In this document: piece by piece, positions 31,313-41,256 of the stretch | Layout of the letters: every line of letters starts with the position of its first letter | Position numbering within the stretch: position 1 is the first letter of the stretch | Source of the DNA: a virus | Strand: one strand, 5' to 3' | DNA length: 64,000 nt | Virus record (IMG/VR): IMGVR_UViG_3300031933_000117 | Span: 1 to 64,000 of that record | Position numbers and translations under genes: made by a program | The notes under the pieces: generated by a model | Told to the model about the DNA's origin: nothing | The model's input: only the letters and a program-made list of their open reading frames with translations | Databases searched by the model: none

Positions 31313-32956
31313 TTATTTCTTTTTGGTTGGGGGGAGTTTGCGTTCATCTACTTCAGGATTATATTCTCTTTTATATTCTCCATGACTAGGTGGATTGCTA
31401 CCATCTCCTCCTTTTGTTCCTTTTTTAACAGGTACAATAGGTATAGGAACTGACTGTACTGTCGTCATTACTTCTACAATATCACCAATCATCTCAGCGT
31501 TCATCTCAAGCATCACATAATTTGCTTCTTCTAAGGTGCCTGCGTGACCCTGTGAGAGGAGATACTCAAGCACGAGGTCATAGGCATCATACTCATAAGA
31601 TTGCCTTAGAGTAGTTCTGGGAGGTGGGGGAGCTGTCTCTTTTTTAGGAGGTAGTGGAGCTGCTTTAGGATCCGCTGTTGGGGTTGGTGGTGCTGTTGAA
31701 GTCGCAGCACTTAATTTAGCAGCAAGTGGAGCAGTAGGAACTCCAAAACCACTAGGACGAGATGTTACTGCTGGTTTTGGAGCAGGTTTTGATGCCTCTA
31801 CACCTGCCTTAACCGCTGCTTCTTCAGCACCCTTTGTATTGCCTGCTGTCTTTGCTGCTTCTCTTGCTTCTCTTGCTGCTTTTAATTCTGCACTAGTTGC
31901 CGCTCTTCTTTCAAACTTAGTTCCACCTGCGGTAGTTCCAACAAACTCACGCTTTCCAGTTACAGTAGACATTCTTGTTTCAAGTGGTTTTGCTGGTGCT
32001 GGTCTAGAAGGTGTTGGTGCTGGTGTAGAAGCAGGAGGTTTTGGTGCTGGTGTAGAAGAAGTTGGTGCTGGTGTAGAAGCAGGAGGTTTTGGTGCCTCAG
32101 GTGCTGGTGTAGAAGGAGTTGGTTTTGGTGAAGGTTTTGGTGCCTTGCCTGGAACTGTGATTTCCTTTTCACCTTGAGATTTTAATCTTTTGTTAATTGT
32201 TCCCGGTAATTGATAACTATTAGTCTCCGGATCCCAAAGTTTTGTTACTCCACCTACTGTCAATTTGGACCAGTCACCACCTTTAGGTTTTTGTGATGGA
32301 AATGCAGGATCTTCTGTTATAATATAGTTTTTACCATAACTATATTCTTGCGTCAAATGTGCCGGTGGGAGATTTCTTTTAGGAGGACTTGGTTTTGATA
32401 TATCTGGTGCTGCTATGTAAGGCTTTATAGAATCAGCAGCTTGTTGGGTTTGTCGGGCAGCTTGTCCTGGACTTGGGATACTGTGTCCCGCTCTTCTTAA
32501 TGCCTGAATCGCAGATCCAGCATATTCTCTAACCTTTCCACCACTTAAATATTGATCCAATCCAGCAGCAATAGCAGCGGGAACTGCCAATTTTCCTGCT
32601 TTTGTGGCAAGTGCCTTAGCAGGACCTTTTGCTCCCTGAAAAAATGCAGTTGCAGATTTCTTAGCAGCTTCTTTTCCTGGTCCTTTTATACCTTTAACAA
32701 TTGCCGACCCAGCTTTTCCGGCAAGGGCACCTACACCTTTCAATAATGCTCCCCATCCTTCTGTTATATGATATTCATATAACTCTTCATAAGTATATTC
32801 ACTTAGATCATATCCATCTTCAATTAAGAAATCAATAACTTCAAGAAACTCTTTAATTTCTTTTTCTTCATTTAATTTATTTCTAATATCGTCATCATAT
32901 ACTGCATAATATGCTTCCATTAAAGAATTATATTGATTTTGCGCTGTCTTATTCAT
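31313..32956 (-). CDS. Large Pro/Ala/Lys-rich head-protein-like protein (family member 1)
   Basis: 547 aa. Starts MNKTAQNQYNSLMEAYYAVY, where LME|A could be a gp21-type cleavage site; then a short acidic domain (FLIEDGYDLSEYTYEELYEY), an Ala/Lys/Gly-rich segment (GVGALAGKAGSAIVKGIKG), a long Pro-rich linker of PAPTP/PKPPAS repeats and a C-terminal module (AYDLVLEYLLSQGHAGTLEE). Related modules occur in the 33019 and 34568 genes. Low-complexity, basic: a prohead core or packaged protein is likely. Late promoter at 32982-32989. Confidence 0.7.
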   Translation of the reverse strand: MNKTAQNQYNSLMEAYYAVYDDDIRNKLNEEKEIKEFLEVIDFLIEDGYDLSEYTYEELYEYHITEGWGALLKGVGALAGKAGSAIVKGIKGPGKEAAKKSATAFFQGAKGPAKALATKAGKLAVPAAIAAGLDQYLSGGKVREYAGSAIQALRRAGHSIPSPGQAARQTQQAADSIKPYIAAPDISKPSPPKRNLPPAHLTQEYSYGKNYIITEDPAFPSQKPKGGDWSKLTVGGVTKLWDPETNSYQLPGTINKRLKSQGEKEITVPGKAPKPSPKPTPSTPAPEAPKPPASTPAPTSSTPAPKPPASTPAPTPSRPAPAKPLETRMSTVTGKREFVGTTAGGTKFERRAATSAELKAAREAREAAKTAGNTKGAEEAAVKAGVEASKPAPKPAVTSRPSGFGVPTAPLAAKLSAATSTAPPTPTADPKAAPLPPKKETAPPPPRTTLRQSYEYDAYDLVLEYLLSQGHAGTLEEANYVMLEMNAEMIGDIVEVMTTVQSVPIPIVPVKKGTKGGDGSNPPSHGEYKREYNPEVDERKLPPTKKK

Positions 32957-32981
32957 TCTTTGGATATTTTGATCTTAATTT

Positions 32982-32989
32982 TATTTATA
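32982..32989 (-). promoter_or_regulatory. T4-type late promoter
   Basis: Minus-strand TATAAATA, 26 nt before the ATG at 32956. Confidence 0.75.
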
Positions 32990-33018
32990 ATGATTGCCTT
33001 TTTATTTGAGGTTTTAGT

Positions 33019-34503
33019 CTATCTACCACCCCTTTTTCCGCCCATACCTCCTCCTGCTGGTGGTTTAGGTGGAGCTGGTTTTGCTCCAACAATCTTAGGT
33101 CCAACGATCTTAGGACCTACAAGATTTTTAGAACCCTTAACTCCCAAATCTTGCTGACGTTTAATATCACTTTGAGAAGCTTGCTTCAGTTTTTGTGCCG
33201 CAAGTTTCGCATCATTTGCCTTATAAGCATTAGGATTAAATGTTCTACCAATTCTTTCAAGTGCGCTACTTGATCCTTCACCTGGTTTTGCTGCTCTTTT
33301 ATATATTGCCTTTCCGCCTTTATAAGCAAGAAAACCAGTTTCCGCTTTACCAGTTTCTGGATTTTTAACTACTGATGTTTTGGCAAGTTGAACTGTCTTC
33401 TTTTGAGAACCAGACCCAGTTGTCATAGTTCCTTTCTTGGTATCAAACGATGTTGGACCACCAATACCTTTTAGTGCTCCGCCTGCCTGTCTCTTACGAT
33501 TTGCCTCTCTATCTGCAGCTCTCTGTACCGCATTCTTTCCGGCAGCAACATCAAATGCCTTAGATGCTGCCATAGATCCACCAGTAGCACCAGCAACTGT
33601 TCCAACTGGACCAGCTACAGATCCTGCAGCACCACCAAGAGCACCACCAGCGGCAACCGCCGCACCTTTTGCCAAAGATCTAGCCCATCCAGATCCTTTT
33701 GATTTTTCGTTAGCAACCTCAAGAGCAGAGGCCGCCGGACCTGCAAGTTTACCAGCAACTCTAAGTGCTTTTCCAGCACCAGAAGGTAATTTTGGATTAG
33801 GAACATTTCTATTTGTTCTAATAACATCCGGATTTGATGGAGATCCCTTTGGAGCGGTTAGTGTTGATTTGGAGGTTGTTGCTAATGGTCCACCTTTTAC
33901 GGGTGTTGCGGATGGAGTTTTAGCGGGAGGTAATGCTGGTTTTGCGGATGTACCACCGGCAGGAGCAAGAGTTCTATTTGGCAATCTACTGGATGGTCCT
34001 TCTTTAGGAATACCTAATTGTGATTGAGGTTTCTTGGGAAACTGTTTCCAAGGATCTCTGGCGGCACCAGTTGCAGGTTTTCTTGCAGTAGACGCCAATT
34101 TACCACCGGTTTGTCCCGCAGCAGGTAATGCTGGTTTTGCGGATGTACCACCGGCAGGAGGAAGAGTTCTATTTGGTAATCTACTGGATGGTCCTTCTTT
34201 AGGAATACCTAATTGTGGTTGGGGTTTCTTAGGAAATTGGTTCCAAGGATTTCTTGCGGTAACTTTTTTTAATACTGGAGTTACAACTTTCGCAACAGCG
34301 CCAAGTCTTTCGTCTAATTGAATATAAGACTCATACATCTCTTCCCAAGTACAATCACTTAGGTCATAACCTTCTTCAATAAGGTCATTTACCCAGTTCT
34401 CAACTTCTTCCCATACCTGTTCTTCGGTAAGTTCTTGAGGGGCATATACTGCCTGATATGCCTCCATCAAACCATATACATCAGTACCAGTAAGTCTAGA
34501 CAT
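33019..34503 (-). CDS. Large head-protein-like protein (family member 2) with internal duplication
   Basis: 494 aa. MSRLTGTDVYGLMEAYQAVY (LME|A site candidate), acidic module LIEEGYDLSDCTWEEMYESY, then two tandem copies of a unit containing NQFPKKPQPQLGIPKEGPSS and NRTLPPAGGTSAKPALP, then a glycine-zipper-like stretch (GALGGAAGSVAGPVGTVAGA) that could insert into or contact membranes, and a basic Gly-rich tail. N-terminal DNA is about 90% identical to that of the 34568 gene. Probably a virion core component; function unknown. Confidence 0.7.
   Translation of the reverse strand: MSRLTGTDVYGLMEAYQAVYAPQELTEEQVWEEVENWVNDLIEEGYDLSDCTWEEMYESYIQLDERLGAVAKVVTPVLKKVTARNPWNQFPKKPQPQLGIPKEGPSSRLPNRTLPPAGGTSAKPALPAAGQTGGKLASTARKPATGAARDPWKQFPKKPQSQLGIPKEGPSSRLPNRTLAPAGGTSAKPALPPAKTPSATPVKGGPLATTSKSTLTAPKGSPSNPDVIRTNRNVPNPKLPSGAGKALRVAGKLAGPAASALEVANEKSKGSGWARSLAKGAAVAAGGALGGAAGSVAGPVGTVAGATGGSMAASKAFDVAAGKNAVQRAADREANRKRQAGGALKGIGGPTSFDTKKGTMTTGSGSQKKTVQLAKTSVVKNPETGKAETGFLAYKGGKAIYKRAAKPGEGSSSALERIGRTFNPNAYKANDAKLAAQKLKQASQSDIKRQQDLGVKGSKNLVGPKIVGPKIVGAKPAPPKPPAGGGMGGKRGGR
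33929..34052. repeat. Internal tandem repeat unit, copy A
   Basis: Matches 34124-34247 at a 195-bp offset with few differences; encodes the PKKPQ…GGTSAKPALP unit. Confidence 0.85.
34124..34247. repeat. Internal tandem repeat unit, copy B
   Basis: Partner of 33929-34052. Confidence 0.85.
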
Positions 34504-34529
34504 TTTTTATTTTAAGTTCTTTATAGTTT

Positions 34530-34537
34530 TATTTATA
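34530..34537 (-). promoter_or_regulatory. T4-type late promoter
   Basis: Minus-strand TATAAATA directly after a terminator T-run; 27 nt before the ATG at 34503. Confidence 0.75.
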
Positions 34538-34562
34538 AAAAAAAAGAGTCCCGAAGGACTCT
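34538..34562 (-). terminator. Terminator of head-protein-like gene 3
   Basis: AGAGTCC/GGACTCT hairpin (34545-34551/34556-34562, tetraloop TTCG) with a T9 tract running into TATAAATA. Confidence 0.85.
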
Positions 34563-34567
34563 GGTAA

Positions 34568-36142
34568 TTATCCACCAATAGATTTCTTTCTTGGTTTTGG
34601 TCTTAAGGATCCACGTTGGAGATAAGGTCTTCCCCTCTGCATAAGCAACCTTTCATCATCTACAGGATGTCCCTCTAAAATAGTAGATATCCATTTTTCA
34701 CTCATATTTTCAACAATAGTTGTCGCTGCTTCTTCATTATCAGCATATCCTTCATCAAGAACATAAGAAAATAGAGCATCATATTCTTCCTTTCTCAATA
34801 ATCTACCAGCAAGTCTTGCTGCACCACTTATACCAGAAGCAACTCCACTAGCAAAAGGAGCAGCAGCTTTTGCTGCTTTTCTAAGGGTTTTACCAGTTTC
34901 GCCAGCAAGACGCTCTGCATCTCGTGTTGCTTTATTATGGCGTTCTATGCCTGCATCAATCGCAGCGAATAATCCTTTTTTGGTTTGGTTTGGAGTTTCC
35001 TCAGTTTCTGGTTGATTTTTTACTGCTGCCTTTGTTGCTCTCTTTCTTGTTTTGGCAGCATCCCTTTCCTCCTGCTTTTTCTTTACTTCCTCATAGCTAG
35101 GACCTCCGGCACGTCTTCTTTTTGCTGACCTTGCCTCATTTAAGGTATAATCTTCAGCAATCTCATTAACCCAATCAACAAACTCTTCCACTCCAAGTTC
35201 TTCAATTAAAATATCAATTCCATATTCATTAAGTCCCATTTCGTAGAAATATTCAGTTGCGATCTCTACTTCTTCGGTAAGTTCTTGAGGAGAATCATAT
35301 CCTTCAACTTTATAAGACTTGTTGTTCCAAGTAAAAGTAGAACCCATCCCACTTTTAATTTTTGCTGTTTTATATGCCTTATCAAAAGACTGAGATTTAG
35401 ACAAACCTTGATCTGGATTTTTTGGACCCTGTTGTGGTTTATAATCTCCTCTCTTTAATGCGGCAGTAAGTGTTCCGGAAGCAGTAGGTCTTGGTGCAGA
35501 CACAGCAGCAGCAACACCAGCAGGAGTTATTCCTCTCAATCCAGCAAGAACACCTGCAACTTGCCCTACTCGATTGGCACCAGGTAACTTAGTTGTTGGT
35601 TTTGTAGTAGATGTTGGAGTTGGTTTTGTCGTTGTTGGTTTTGGTGCTGGTCCTAATGCAGGTTTTTCCCAAGCAGGTTTTGGTGCTCTTGAAGGAAGAT
35701 TTGTTGGGTTTGTTGTTCCCATTAGACCACCACCAGTTGTTCTGTTTAGTCTTTGAGTATCTCTAAATTGTTGAGAACGATTTGTTGAAGTTGCTGGAGA
35801 TGGTACTTTAGTGCTTTTAAATTGAAGTTCTGGTCTTGCTGCAGCGCCTGTTGGACCTCTTTGTGCCGCTTTTGCTGCCTTTGCTGCGTCTTTAGCAGCA
35901 ATACCTGCGTTCACTTGTGCAACAGAAGGTCCACCAGTTCTTCTATTCGCTGGTCTACCTTGTTCTTCAATATAAGACTCATACATTTCTTCCCAAGTAT
36001 AATCACTTAGGTCGTAACCTTCTTCAATAAGATAATTTACCAAGTTCTCAACTTCTTCCCATACCCGTTCTTCGGTGAGTTCTTGAGGAGCATATACTGC
36101 CTGATATGCTTCTTGAAGATTACGAATATCTTGTGCGTTCAT
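34568..36142 (-). CDS. Large head-protein-like protein (family member 3)
   Basis: 524 aa. MNAQDIRNLQEAYQAVYAPQ (LQE|A site candidate), acidic module LIEEGYDLSDYTWEEMYESY, Ala/Lys-rich KDAAKAAKAAQRG, a Pro/Thr linker (TKPTPTSTTKPTTKLP), a second acidic module (LNEYGIDILIEELGVEEFVD), more basic low-complexity sequence and a C-terminal module (YDALFSYVLDEGYADNEEAA) like that of family member 1. Modular, repeat-built, late-expressed; likely an internal virion protein. Not assignable to a T4 gene. Confidence 0.7.
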   Translation of the reverse strand: MNAQDIRNLQEAYQAVYAPQELTEERVWEEVENLVNYLIEEGYDLSDYTWEEMYESYIEEQGRPANRRTGGPSVAQVNAGIAAKDAAKAAKAAQRGPTGAAARPELQFKSTKVPSPATSTNRSQQFRDTQRLNRTTGGGLMGTTNPTNLPSRAPKPAWEKPALGPAPKPTTTKPTPTSTTKPTTKLPGANRVGQVAGVLAGLRGITPAGVAAAVSAPRPTASGTLTAALKRGDYKPQQGPKNPDQGLSKSQSFDKAYKTAKIKSGMGSTFTWNNKSYKVEGYDSPQELTEEVEIATEYFYEMGLNEYGIDILIEELGVEEFVDWVNEIAEDYTLNEARSAKRRRAGGPSYEEVKKKQEERDAAKTRKRATKAAVKNQPETEETPNQTKKGLFAAIDAGIERHNKATRDAERLAGETGKTLRKAAKAAAPFASGVASGISGAARLAGRLLRKEEYDALFSYVLDEGYADNEEAATTIVENMSEKWISTILEGHPVDDERLLMQRGRPYLQRGSLRPKPRKKSIGG

Positions 36143-36176
36143 CTTACAAATACTTTTTAGTTATTTATAAAAAAAA
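36120..36176. repeat. Duplicated promoter-leader-start cassette (copy 2)
   Basis: Partner of 28281-28337. Confidence 0.85.
36162..36169 (-). promoter_or_regulatory. T4-type late promoter
   Basis: Minus-strand TATAAATA, 20 nt before the ATG at 36142, directly after a terminator T-run. Confidence 0.75.
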
Positions 36177-36193
36177 GGGTCTCAAGGACCCTT
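36170..36193 (-). terminator. Terminator after nrdB and the 49-aa gene
   Basis: AAGGGTC/GACCCTT hairpin (36175-36181/36187-36193) followed by T8 running into TATAAATA. The stop codon of the 49-aa gene lies in its loop. Confidence 0.85.
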
Positions 36194-36331
36194 ATCTAAC
36201 CAAACATAAGAATAGTCGTGATCTCCAAAAAGAACATCATCATATTCGGCAGCATCTTTATAGCATTTTAGAAGTTCTTCTTCACACCACTCATCGTAAT
36301 TTCCATCACTATTGAGTAGTTTTGGTGTCAT
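36182..36331 (-). CDS. Acidic 49-aa protein after nrdB
   Basis: ATGA overlap with the nrdB stop. MTPKLLNSDGNYDEWCEEEL, then a Tyr/Asp-rich tail (FGDHDYSYVWLDKGP). The tight coupling suggests co-translation with NrdB. Function unknown. Confidence 0.65.
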   Translation of the reverse strand: MTPKLLNSDGNYDEWCEEELLKCYKDAAEYDDVLFGDHDYSYVWLDKGP

Positions 36332-37509
36332 AACTTAAATCCGGAGAAAGTATCAGATTTTACATCAGACTTAATACCACCAACCAAATATGAAGTTATC
36401 TCCGATTCTTGTGGTGCTATTTGTACTTCTCTCGAATTTAACCAGTGTGAGGTCCAAGGAAGTGGATTATTCTTCGCCGGAACATCATAAACAGGACGAA
36501 GACCGATTGCCTTCATTCTACGATTAGCGATCCATTCCACATACTGCTGAAGAAGTTTATCATTTAAACCAATCATCGAACCATCCTTAAAGAGATGCTC
36601 CGCCCAGTGTTTTTCCTGATTAACTGCGTTCTCAAAGGTCTTATAAACCCACTGCTCTTCTTCCTGTGAGATTTTCTTCATATCAGGGTCATCACCCTCC
36701 TTCCACTTGTTTAGAATGTTCTGGGTGATGACTAAATGCTGACTTTCATCTCTGGCAATCAAACCGATGATTTTTGCACTTCCTTCCATAAGTTTGAGTT
36801 CGCCAAATGCAAAACTGCAAGCGAAACTAACATAAAAGCGAATACCTTCAAGAATATTAACATTTGCAACTGCTCTGTAGAGTTTGCGTTTGAGTTCATA
36901 TCTTTCTACCTGTGCGTAAGGAACTTGTTCTTGAGCGTGTTTCCAAAGTTCAGAAGTTCCATAATGTTGAGCACTATTGATAAAGTCATTATATGCCTCA
37001 GTTACACTTGCCGCTCTTTCCATAATACGATCATCACAAAGAATTGTATCAAAAACATCAGAAGGATTTGAATATACATTCTTAATGATATAGGTATATG
37101 AACGAGAATGAATCATCTCCATAAACTCCCATACTTTCATACATGCTTCTAGTTCTGGTAGAGAGCAGTACGGAGCAAATGCCATACCGGGACCTCTTCC
37201 CTGAACCGAATCAAGCATAATCTGATATTTTAGATTACTTGTGAAAATATGTTTTTGTTCGGGTCGTAGAGTCTGATAGTCCCCACGATCTTTTTGTAAT
37301 GAGATTTCTTCGGGTCTCCAAAAGTATCCAAGTTGTTGTTGAGTCAATTTATCAAAGATTGGATACTTATAAGAATCATATCGTTGTATCCCCAGTGGTT
37401 GTCCAAAAAACATGGGTTGTTTTTTAGTATCCACTTCTTGGGAATTAAAAACGGTCATAGATTCGACCATTAGGTTCTCCTTCGTACTTTTCTTAAAACT
37501 AAAAGTCAT
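36328..37509 (-). CDS. nrdB: Ribonucleotide reductase class Ia, beta subunit
   Basis: 393 aa. Di-iron and radical residues visible: FMEMIHSRSYTYII (Glu, His and the radical Tyr, equivalent to E. coli 115/118/122), the first-shell acidic residue in the QGRGPG-LPELEACMK region, and IARDESQHLVITQNIL with Glu and His. Supplies the tyrosyl radical to NrdA for dNTP synthesis from host ribonucleotides. Directly downstream of nrdA on the same strand. Confidence 0.95.
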   Translation of the reverse strand: MTFSFKKSTKENLMVESMTVFNSQEVDTKKQPMFFGQPLGIQRYDSYKYPIFDKLTQQQLGYFWRPEEISLQKDRGDYQTLRPEQKHIFTSNLKYQIMLDSVQGRGPGMAFAPYCSLPELEACMKVWEFMEMIHSRSYTYIIKNVYSNPSDVFDTILCDDRIMERAASVTEAYNDFINSAQHYGTSELWKHAQEQVPYAQVERYELKRKLYRAVANVNILEGIRFYVSFACSFAFGELKLMEGSAKIIGLIARDESQHLVITQNILNKWKEGDDPDMKKISQEEEQWVYKTFENAVNQEKHWAEHLFKDGSMIGLNDKLLQQYVEWIANRRMKAIGLRPVYDVPAKNNPLPWTSHWLNSREVQIAPQESEITSYLVGGIKSDVKSDTFSGFKL

Positions 37510-37554
37510 TTTTTTCCTTTAATAAATTAACTCACCTTCTTATATTTAATCAAA

Positions 37555-39854
37555 TCAAATAGAGCAACTTTCGCAATCTTCTTCTTTAGAATCAGAAAGT
37601 TCTAATAGAAGTGATTGGAGGTCTTCTTTTGATTCTTCAACTACTTCATCGATCTTAATATCATATGTGTTTTGATAGTATGCTGTTTTATGCCCAACAG
37701 AGTAGGCATAAAGCATATCACCCGCCATTACGCTAACAGGAACTTCATTATCGGCATAATTCTGTGGATTATACGACCAGTTTCCAGAAATCGCTTGATC
37801 GAAGAACTTTTGCATAACTGCAACAATATTAATATAACCAGTATTGCCAGGCATATCCCACAGAAGCGTATAATTGTTCTTAAGAGTATGATACTGGGGT
37901 ACAATTTGTTTAAGAGGACCCTTCTTCGATTTTTTAACGGACAGTATCCACGAGGTGGTTCGATTCCATTAGTTGCGTTTGACACAACGGAACTGCTCTC
38001 CGAAGGCATCTGTGCCGACAATGTTGAGTTCCTGACTCCGTATTGCTTAACTTGCTCCCTAAGGTTATTCCAATCATATTTTAAGTTGTTGGGGACAATT
38101 TCATCGACTTCCTTCTTATAAGTATCTATAGGAAGAATACCACGAGAGTATTTGGTTCGGTGAAAATATTCACAGGCACCCCTTTCTTTCGCAAGATTTG
38201 TAGATGCCAGAATAAGATAATATTGGAATGCTTCCGTCAAGTCATGAACGAGTTTCCAAGCAATAGGATCCTCGTATTTAACGCCGTTCTTGGCGAGATA
38301 ATGTGCCAGACCAATATAACCCACCCCAAGAGAACGACGCCTCTTGGTGAAGTTCTCCGCCGCTTTTACGGGGTAATTCTGGTAGTCAATAATCTCATCC
38401 AAAGCACGGACAGAAAGATCGCAAAGTTCTTTCATATCATCAAGGTGCTTTAGTTTTCCCACATTAATCGCAGATAGAATACAAGTCGCAATTTCTGCAT
38501 TCTCATCATCAATATGCTGAATTGGAACTGTGGGTTCTGTGATTTCCATACAAAGGTTACTCATATTAACCTTATCCAAATAAGAACTGTGAGAGTTACA
38601 GTGATCGATATTCATAATGTAAATACGACCGGTCTCCGCTCTTTCCTTTAGAAGGTCCAGAAAAAGTTCTTGTGCTCCAATCGTTTTTCTTGGAATAGAC
38701 TCATCTTGTTCCGCATTCACATATATCTCATCGAATAAATCTGTGCCAAAGGCATCATACATTCCGGGAACTGAATGTGGAGAGAAAAGTGTAATCTCCT
38801 CATTCTTGATAAATCGCTCATAGAACAGTTTGGAGATTTGGATTCCATAGTCTAATTTACGAACACGATTATCTTCGGTTCCTTTATTATTTTTGAGAAC
38901 TAAAATATCTTCTATTTCTTGGTGCCAGATAGGAAAGAAAACTGTAGCAGAACCACCTCTGATGCCGTTCTGAGTGCAGCATCGGACAGTTGCCTCAAAC
39001 TTCTTAAGGAAGGGCACCACGCCTGTGTGCTGTACCTCTCCGCCTCTGATTTTGCTATTGATGCCACGGATTCTACCAGCGTTAATGCCGATACCAGCCC
39101 TTTGTGAGACGTATTTACCAATAGCCATATCGCTGCTAAAGATACTATCGAGGGTGTCATCAACATCAACGAGAACACAAGATGCAAATTGACGAAGTGG
39201 TGTTCTGACCCCTGCCATGATTGGTGTGGGAATGTTGATTCTGTGCCTACTGATTGCGTCATAATATCTCTTAACGTAATCCAAACGTGTTTCTTTTGGA
39301 TATTTAGAGAAGATGGTCGCAGCGATCAAAAGGTACATAAACTGCGGAGTTTCATATAGTTCTCCGGTGCTGCGATCCTGTACCAAATACTTATCCGCAA
39401 CCTGACGAAGACCGGCATAAGTGAAGAGATAGTCCCTATCGTGATTTATAAAAGACTCAAGTTTCTCGAAATCCTCATCGGTATAAAAAGACAGGATCTC
39501 ATCATCATAAACTCCCATCTCTACGCATCTTAAGGTATGCTCCTTTACGGTTGATGTCTCACGTATTCCCCCGAAGATTTGCTTACGAATCGCAAACAGA
39601 AGAAGACGAGCAGCAACAAACTGATAGTTTGGATGATCCAAATCAATTAAATCAGAAGCGGAGCGAATTAGAATCTCCTGAATCTCTGCGGTTGTAATGC
39701 CATCATAAAACTGAATGCCAGACTGCATTTCGACCTGACTTGCGGAAACTCCGGCAAGATCTTTACATGCTTCCTCCACCATTATATGAAGTTTATTTAA
39801 ATCTAGAGATTCGGTAGAACCGTTTCTTTTAAATACCTGTGTTCCGTTACTCAT
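37555..39854 (-). CDS. nrdA: Ribonucleotide reductase class Ia, alpha subunit (frameshift at about 37929-37946)
   Basis: Two overlapping frames: 39854-37930 and about 37938-37555. Together about 766 aa, the normal length. Active-site segments are intact: FASCVLVDVDD, SNLCMEITEP (thiyl Cys), IATCILSAINVG and the redox tail DCESCSI. The N-terminus (FKRNGSTESLDLNKL) is the ATP-cone. The frame breaks after NGIEPPRGY: one base is missing relative to homologues, next to an A6 tract (heptamer A AAA AAT at 37935-37929) where a -1 slip would restore frame. Sequencing error, real mutation and programmed slippage are all open. Start chosen at the ATGA overlap with primase. Confidence 0.88.
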
Positions 39855-40822
39855 ACTTTTTTCCATTCGTTAAACTTTACTTTTGCTTCTAAACCTGAAT
39901 AAGTATTTGATTCTAACATATTTTCCGGATCATAACCGGCAATTACAAGATCATTAATATCTTTTTGTTTAATACTTGTGGGCCATATGACTACCTTATC
40001 ACCTCTGTCGATGGTTTTTGAGATTCTGTTGATGATTTCTCTGTTGCGTGGTTCATTATCAAAAACCCAAATATAATCGCTCCAACCAAACGACCTAATA
40101 TCAATATCGGACCCACACATGGCAACAGCATTTTTAATAAATGTGGAGTCGAATGGTCCTTCAACGATGTAAATTGGTTTTTTGGAATCAATTTTTTCAA
40201 GTCCATAAATTTTTGGAGAATCATTATTAAGCATCACAGTGATATATTTATTGGTAGAAGATTCTATTGCTCTTCCCTGAAATCCAATCAAATTATTATC
40301 AACATCATACATGGGTATAATGATACGAGATTCATCTTTATCAATATTCTTAAATGTATGTTTTTGTTGATTTACCCATTTTTTAAAGTTTTCGGCATAA
40401 TAAAACTTTTCTGGATTGAGTTTTCTTTTCTCAAGATACTCTTTGGCAACAGGAACTTCTGATGCCTTTGGTAGATCTAATTTTTTTGTGAACTTTGGTT
40501 TACTGAACTCAAACTTTGGTTCTTCTACCACAAAGTTTTTTCCGGTGAATCCTTCTTTAAACTTCTCCAAAGTATATTGCTTATGAAGCATCGGGTCTAT
40601 CTGTTTAAGAAAGTTATTAAAGGATAAACTTACTCCACAATTATGACACTTATAATTTGTGTTGTTCTTAATCTGGTACAAGTATCCTCTTGTTTTTGTT
40701 TTGTTCTTCTGGGAGTCGCCACAAATAGGGCATCGACAATTATAAAGATCTGCCTTAACTCTCTTGAACTTTTCCAAGCGAACCGAAACTAATCCAATAT
40801 ACTTGGAATCAATTAAATCCAT
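39851..40822 (-). CDS. 61: DNA primase subunit (gp61)
   Basis: 323 aa. N-terminal zinc ribbon (CRCPICGDSQ…CHNCG, about 29-62), then TOPRIM: IYIVEGPFDS (about 219) and YIWVFDNEPRN (about 255). Makes RNA primers with helicase gp41 on the lagging strand. The stop overlaps the nrdA start (ATGA). Confidence 0.93.
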   Translation of the reverse strand: MDLIDSKYIGLVSVRLEKFKRVKADLYNCRCPICGDSQKNKTKTRGYLYQIKNNTNYKCHNCGVSLSFNNFLKQIDPMLHKQYTLEKFKEGFTGKNFVVEEPKFEFSKPKFTKKLDLPKASEVPVAKEYLEKRKLNPEKFYYAENFKKWVNQQKHTFKNIDKDESRIIIPMYDVDNNLIGFQGRAIESSTNKYITVMLNNDSPKIYGLEKIDSKKPIYIVEGPFDSTFIKNAVAMCGSDIDIRSFGWSDYIWVFDNEPRNREIINRISKTIDRGDKVVIWPTSIKQKDINDLVIAGYDPENMLESNTYSGLEAKVKFNEWKKV

Positions 40823-40836
40823 TATAAGAGGTTTTA

Positions 40837-41256
40837 TTACTTCTTGCTCTCTATTCTAACAGGTTGTGGGTCAGGAGTCAAGATGTCAATTATGACTGGA
40901 GACTGGGAAAGGGCAAATGAAATAAAAACAACGGCACCGAGTATCATCCAACGAAACTTTACAACTTCATCAATTTTAGTTTCTAATCCATCTATTCTTT
41001 TTTCTACTTCTTTATGTTGAGATTTATTTTCACTTCTCATATCTTCAATTGATTTAGATATTGATTCATCCGTCTTCGAGCACTGGTCTATTTTTTCTTC
41101 ATGGACCGCAAGCATTTTAGAAATGTTTTGACTGGTTTTACCCATGATCTGAATTGCTTCGTCTATTTTTCTCATCATGACCTCATAAGAAGATAAACGT
41201 TCTTCTAAGACAGCGAGTTTTGTTTCTGAATTTGTAGGTTTGTTATCGAAGATCAT
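40837..41256 (-). CDS. Coiled-coil protein with C-terminal membrane anchor
   Basis: 139 aa. Residues about 10-100 form a coiled coil (VLEERLSSYEVMMRKIDEAI, HKEVEKRIDGLETKIDEVVK), followed by one membrane span (WMILGAVVFISFALS). A similar layout is common in hypothetical cyanophage proteins. Late-like box AATAAATA at 41319-41326. Role unknown. Confidence 0.72.
   Translation of the reverse strand: MIFDNKPTNSETKLAVLEERLSSYEVMMRKIDEAIQIMGKTSQNISKMLAVHEEKIDQCSKTDESISKSIEDMRSENKSQHKEVEKRIDGLETKIDEVVKFRWMILGAVVFISFALSQSPVIIDILTPDPQPVRIESKK

Noticed and set aside
33437-34321. Long plus-strand Pro/Ala/Gly-rich ORFs
   Set aside because: Mirror of the low-complexity head-protein-like gene; no start signal and no independent support.
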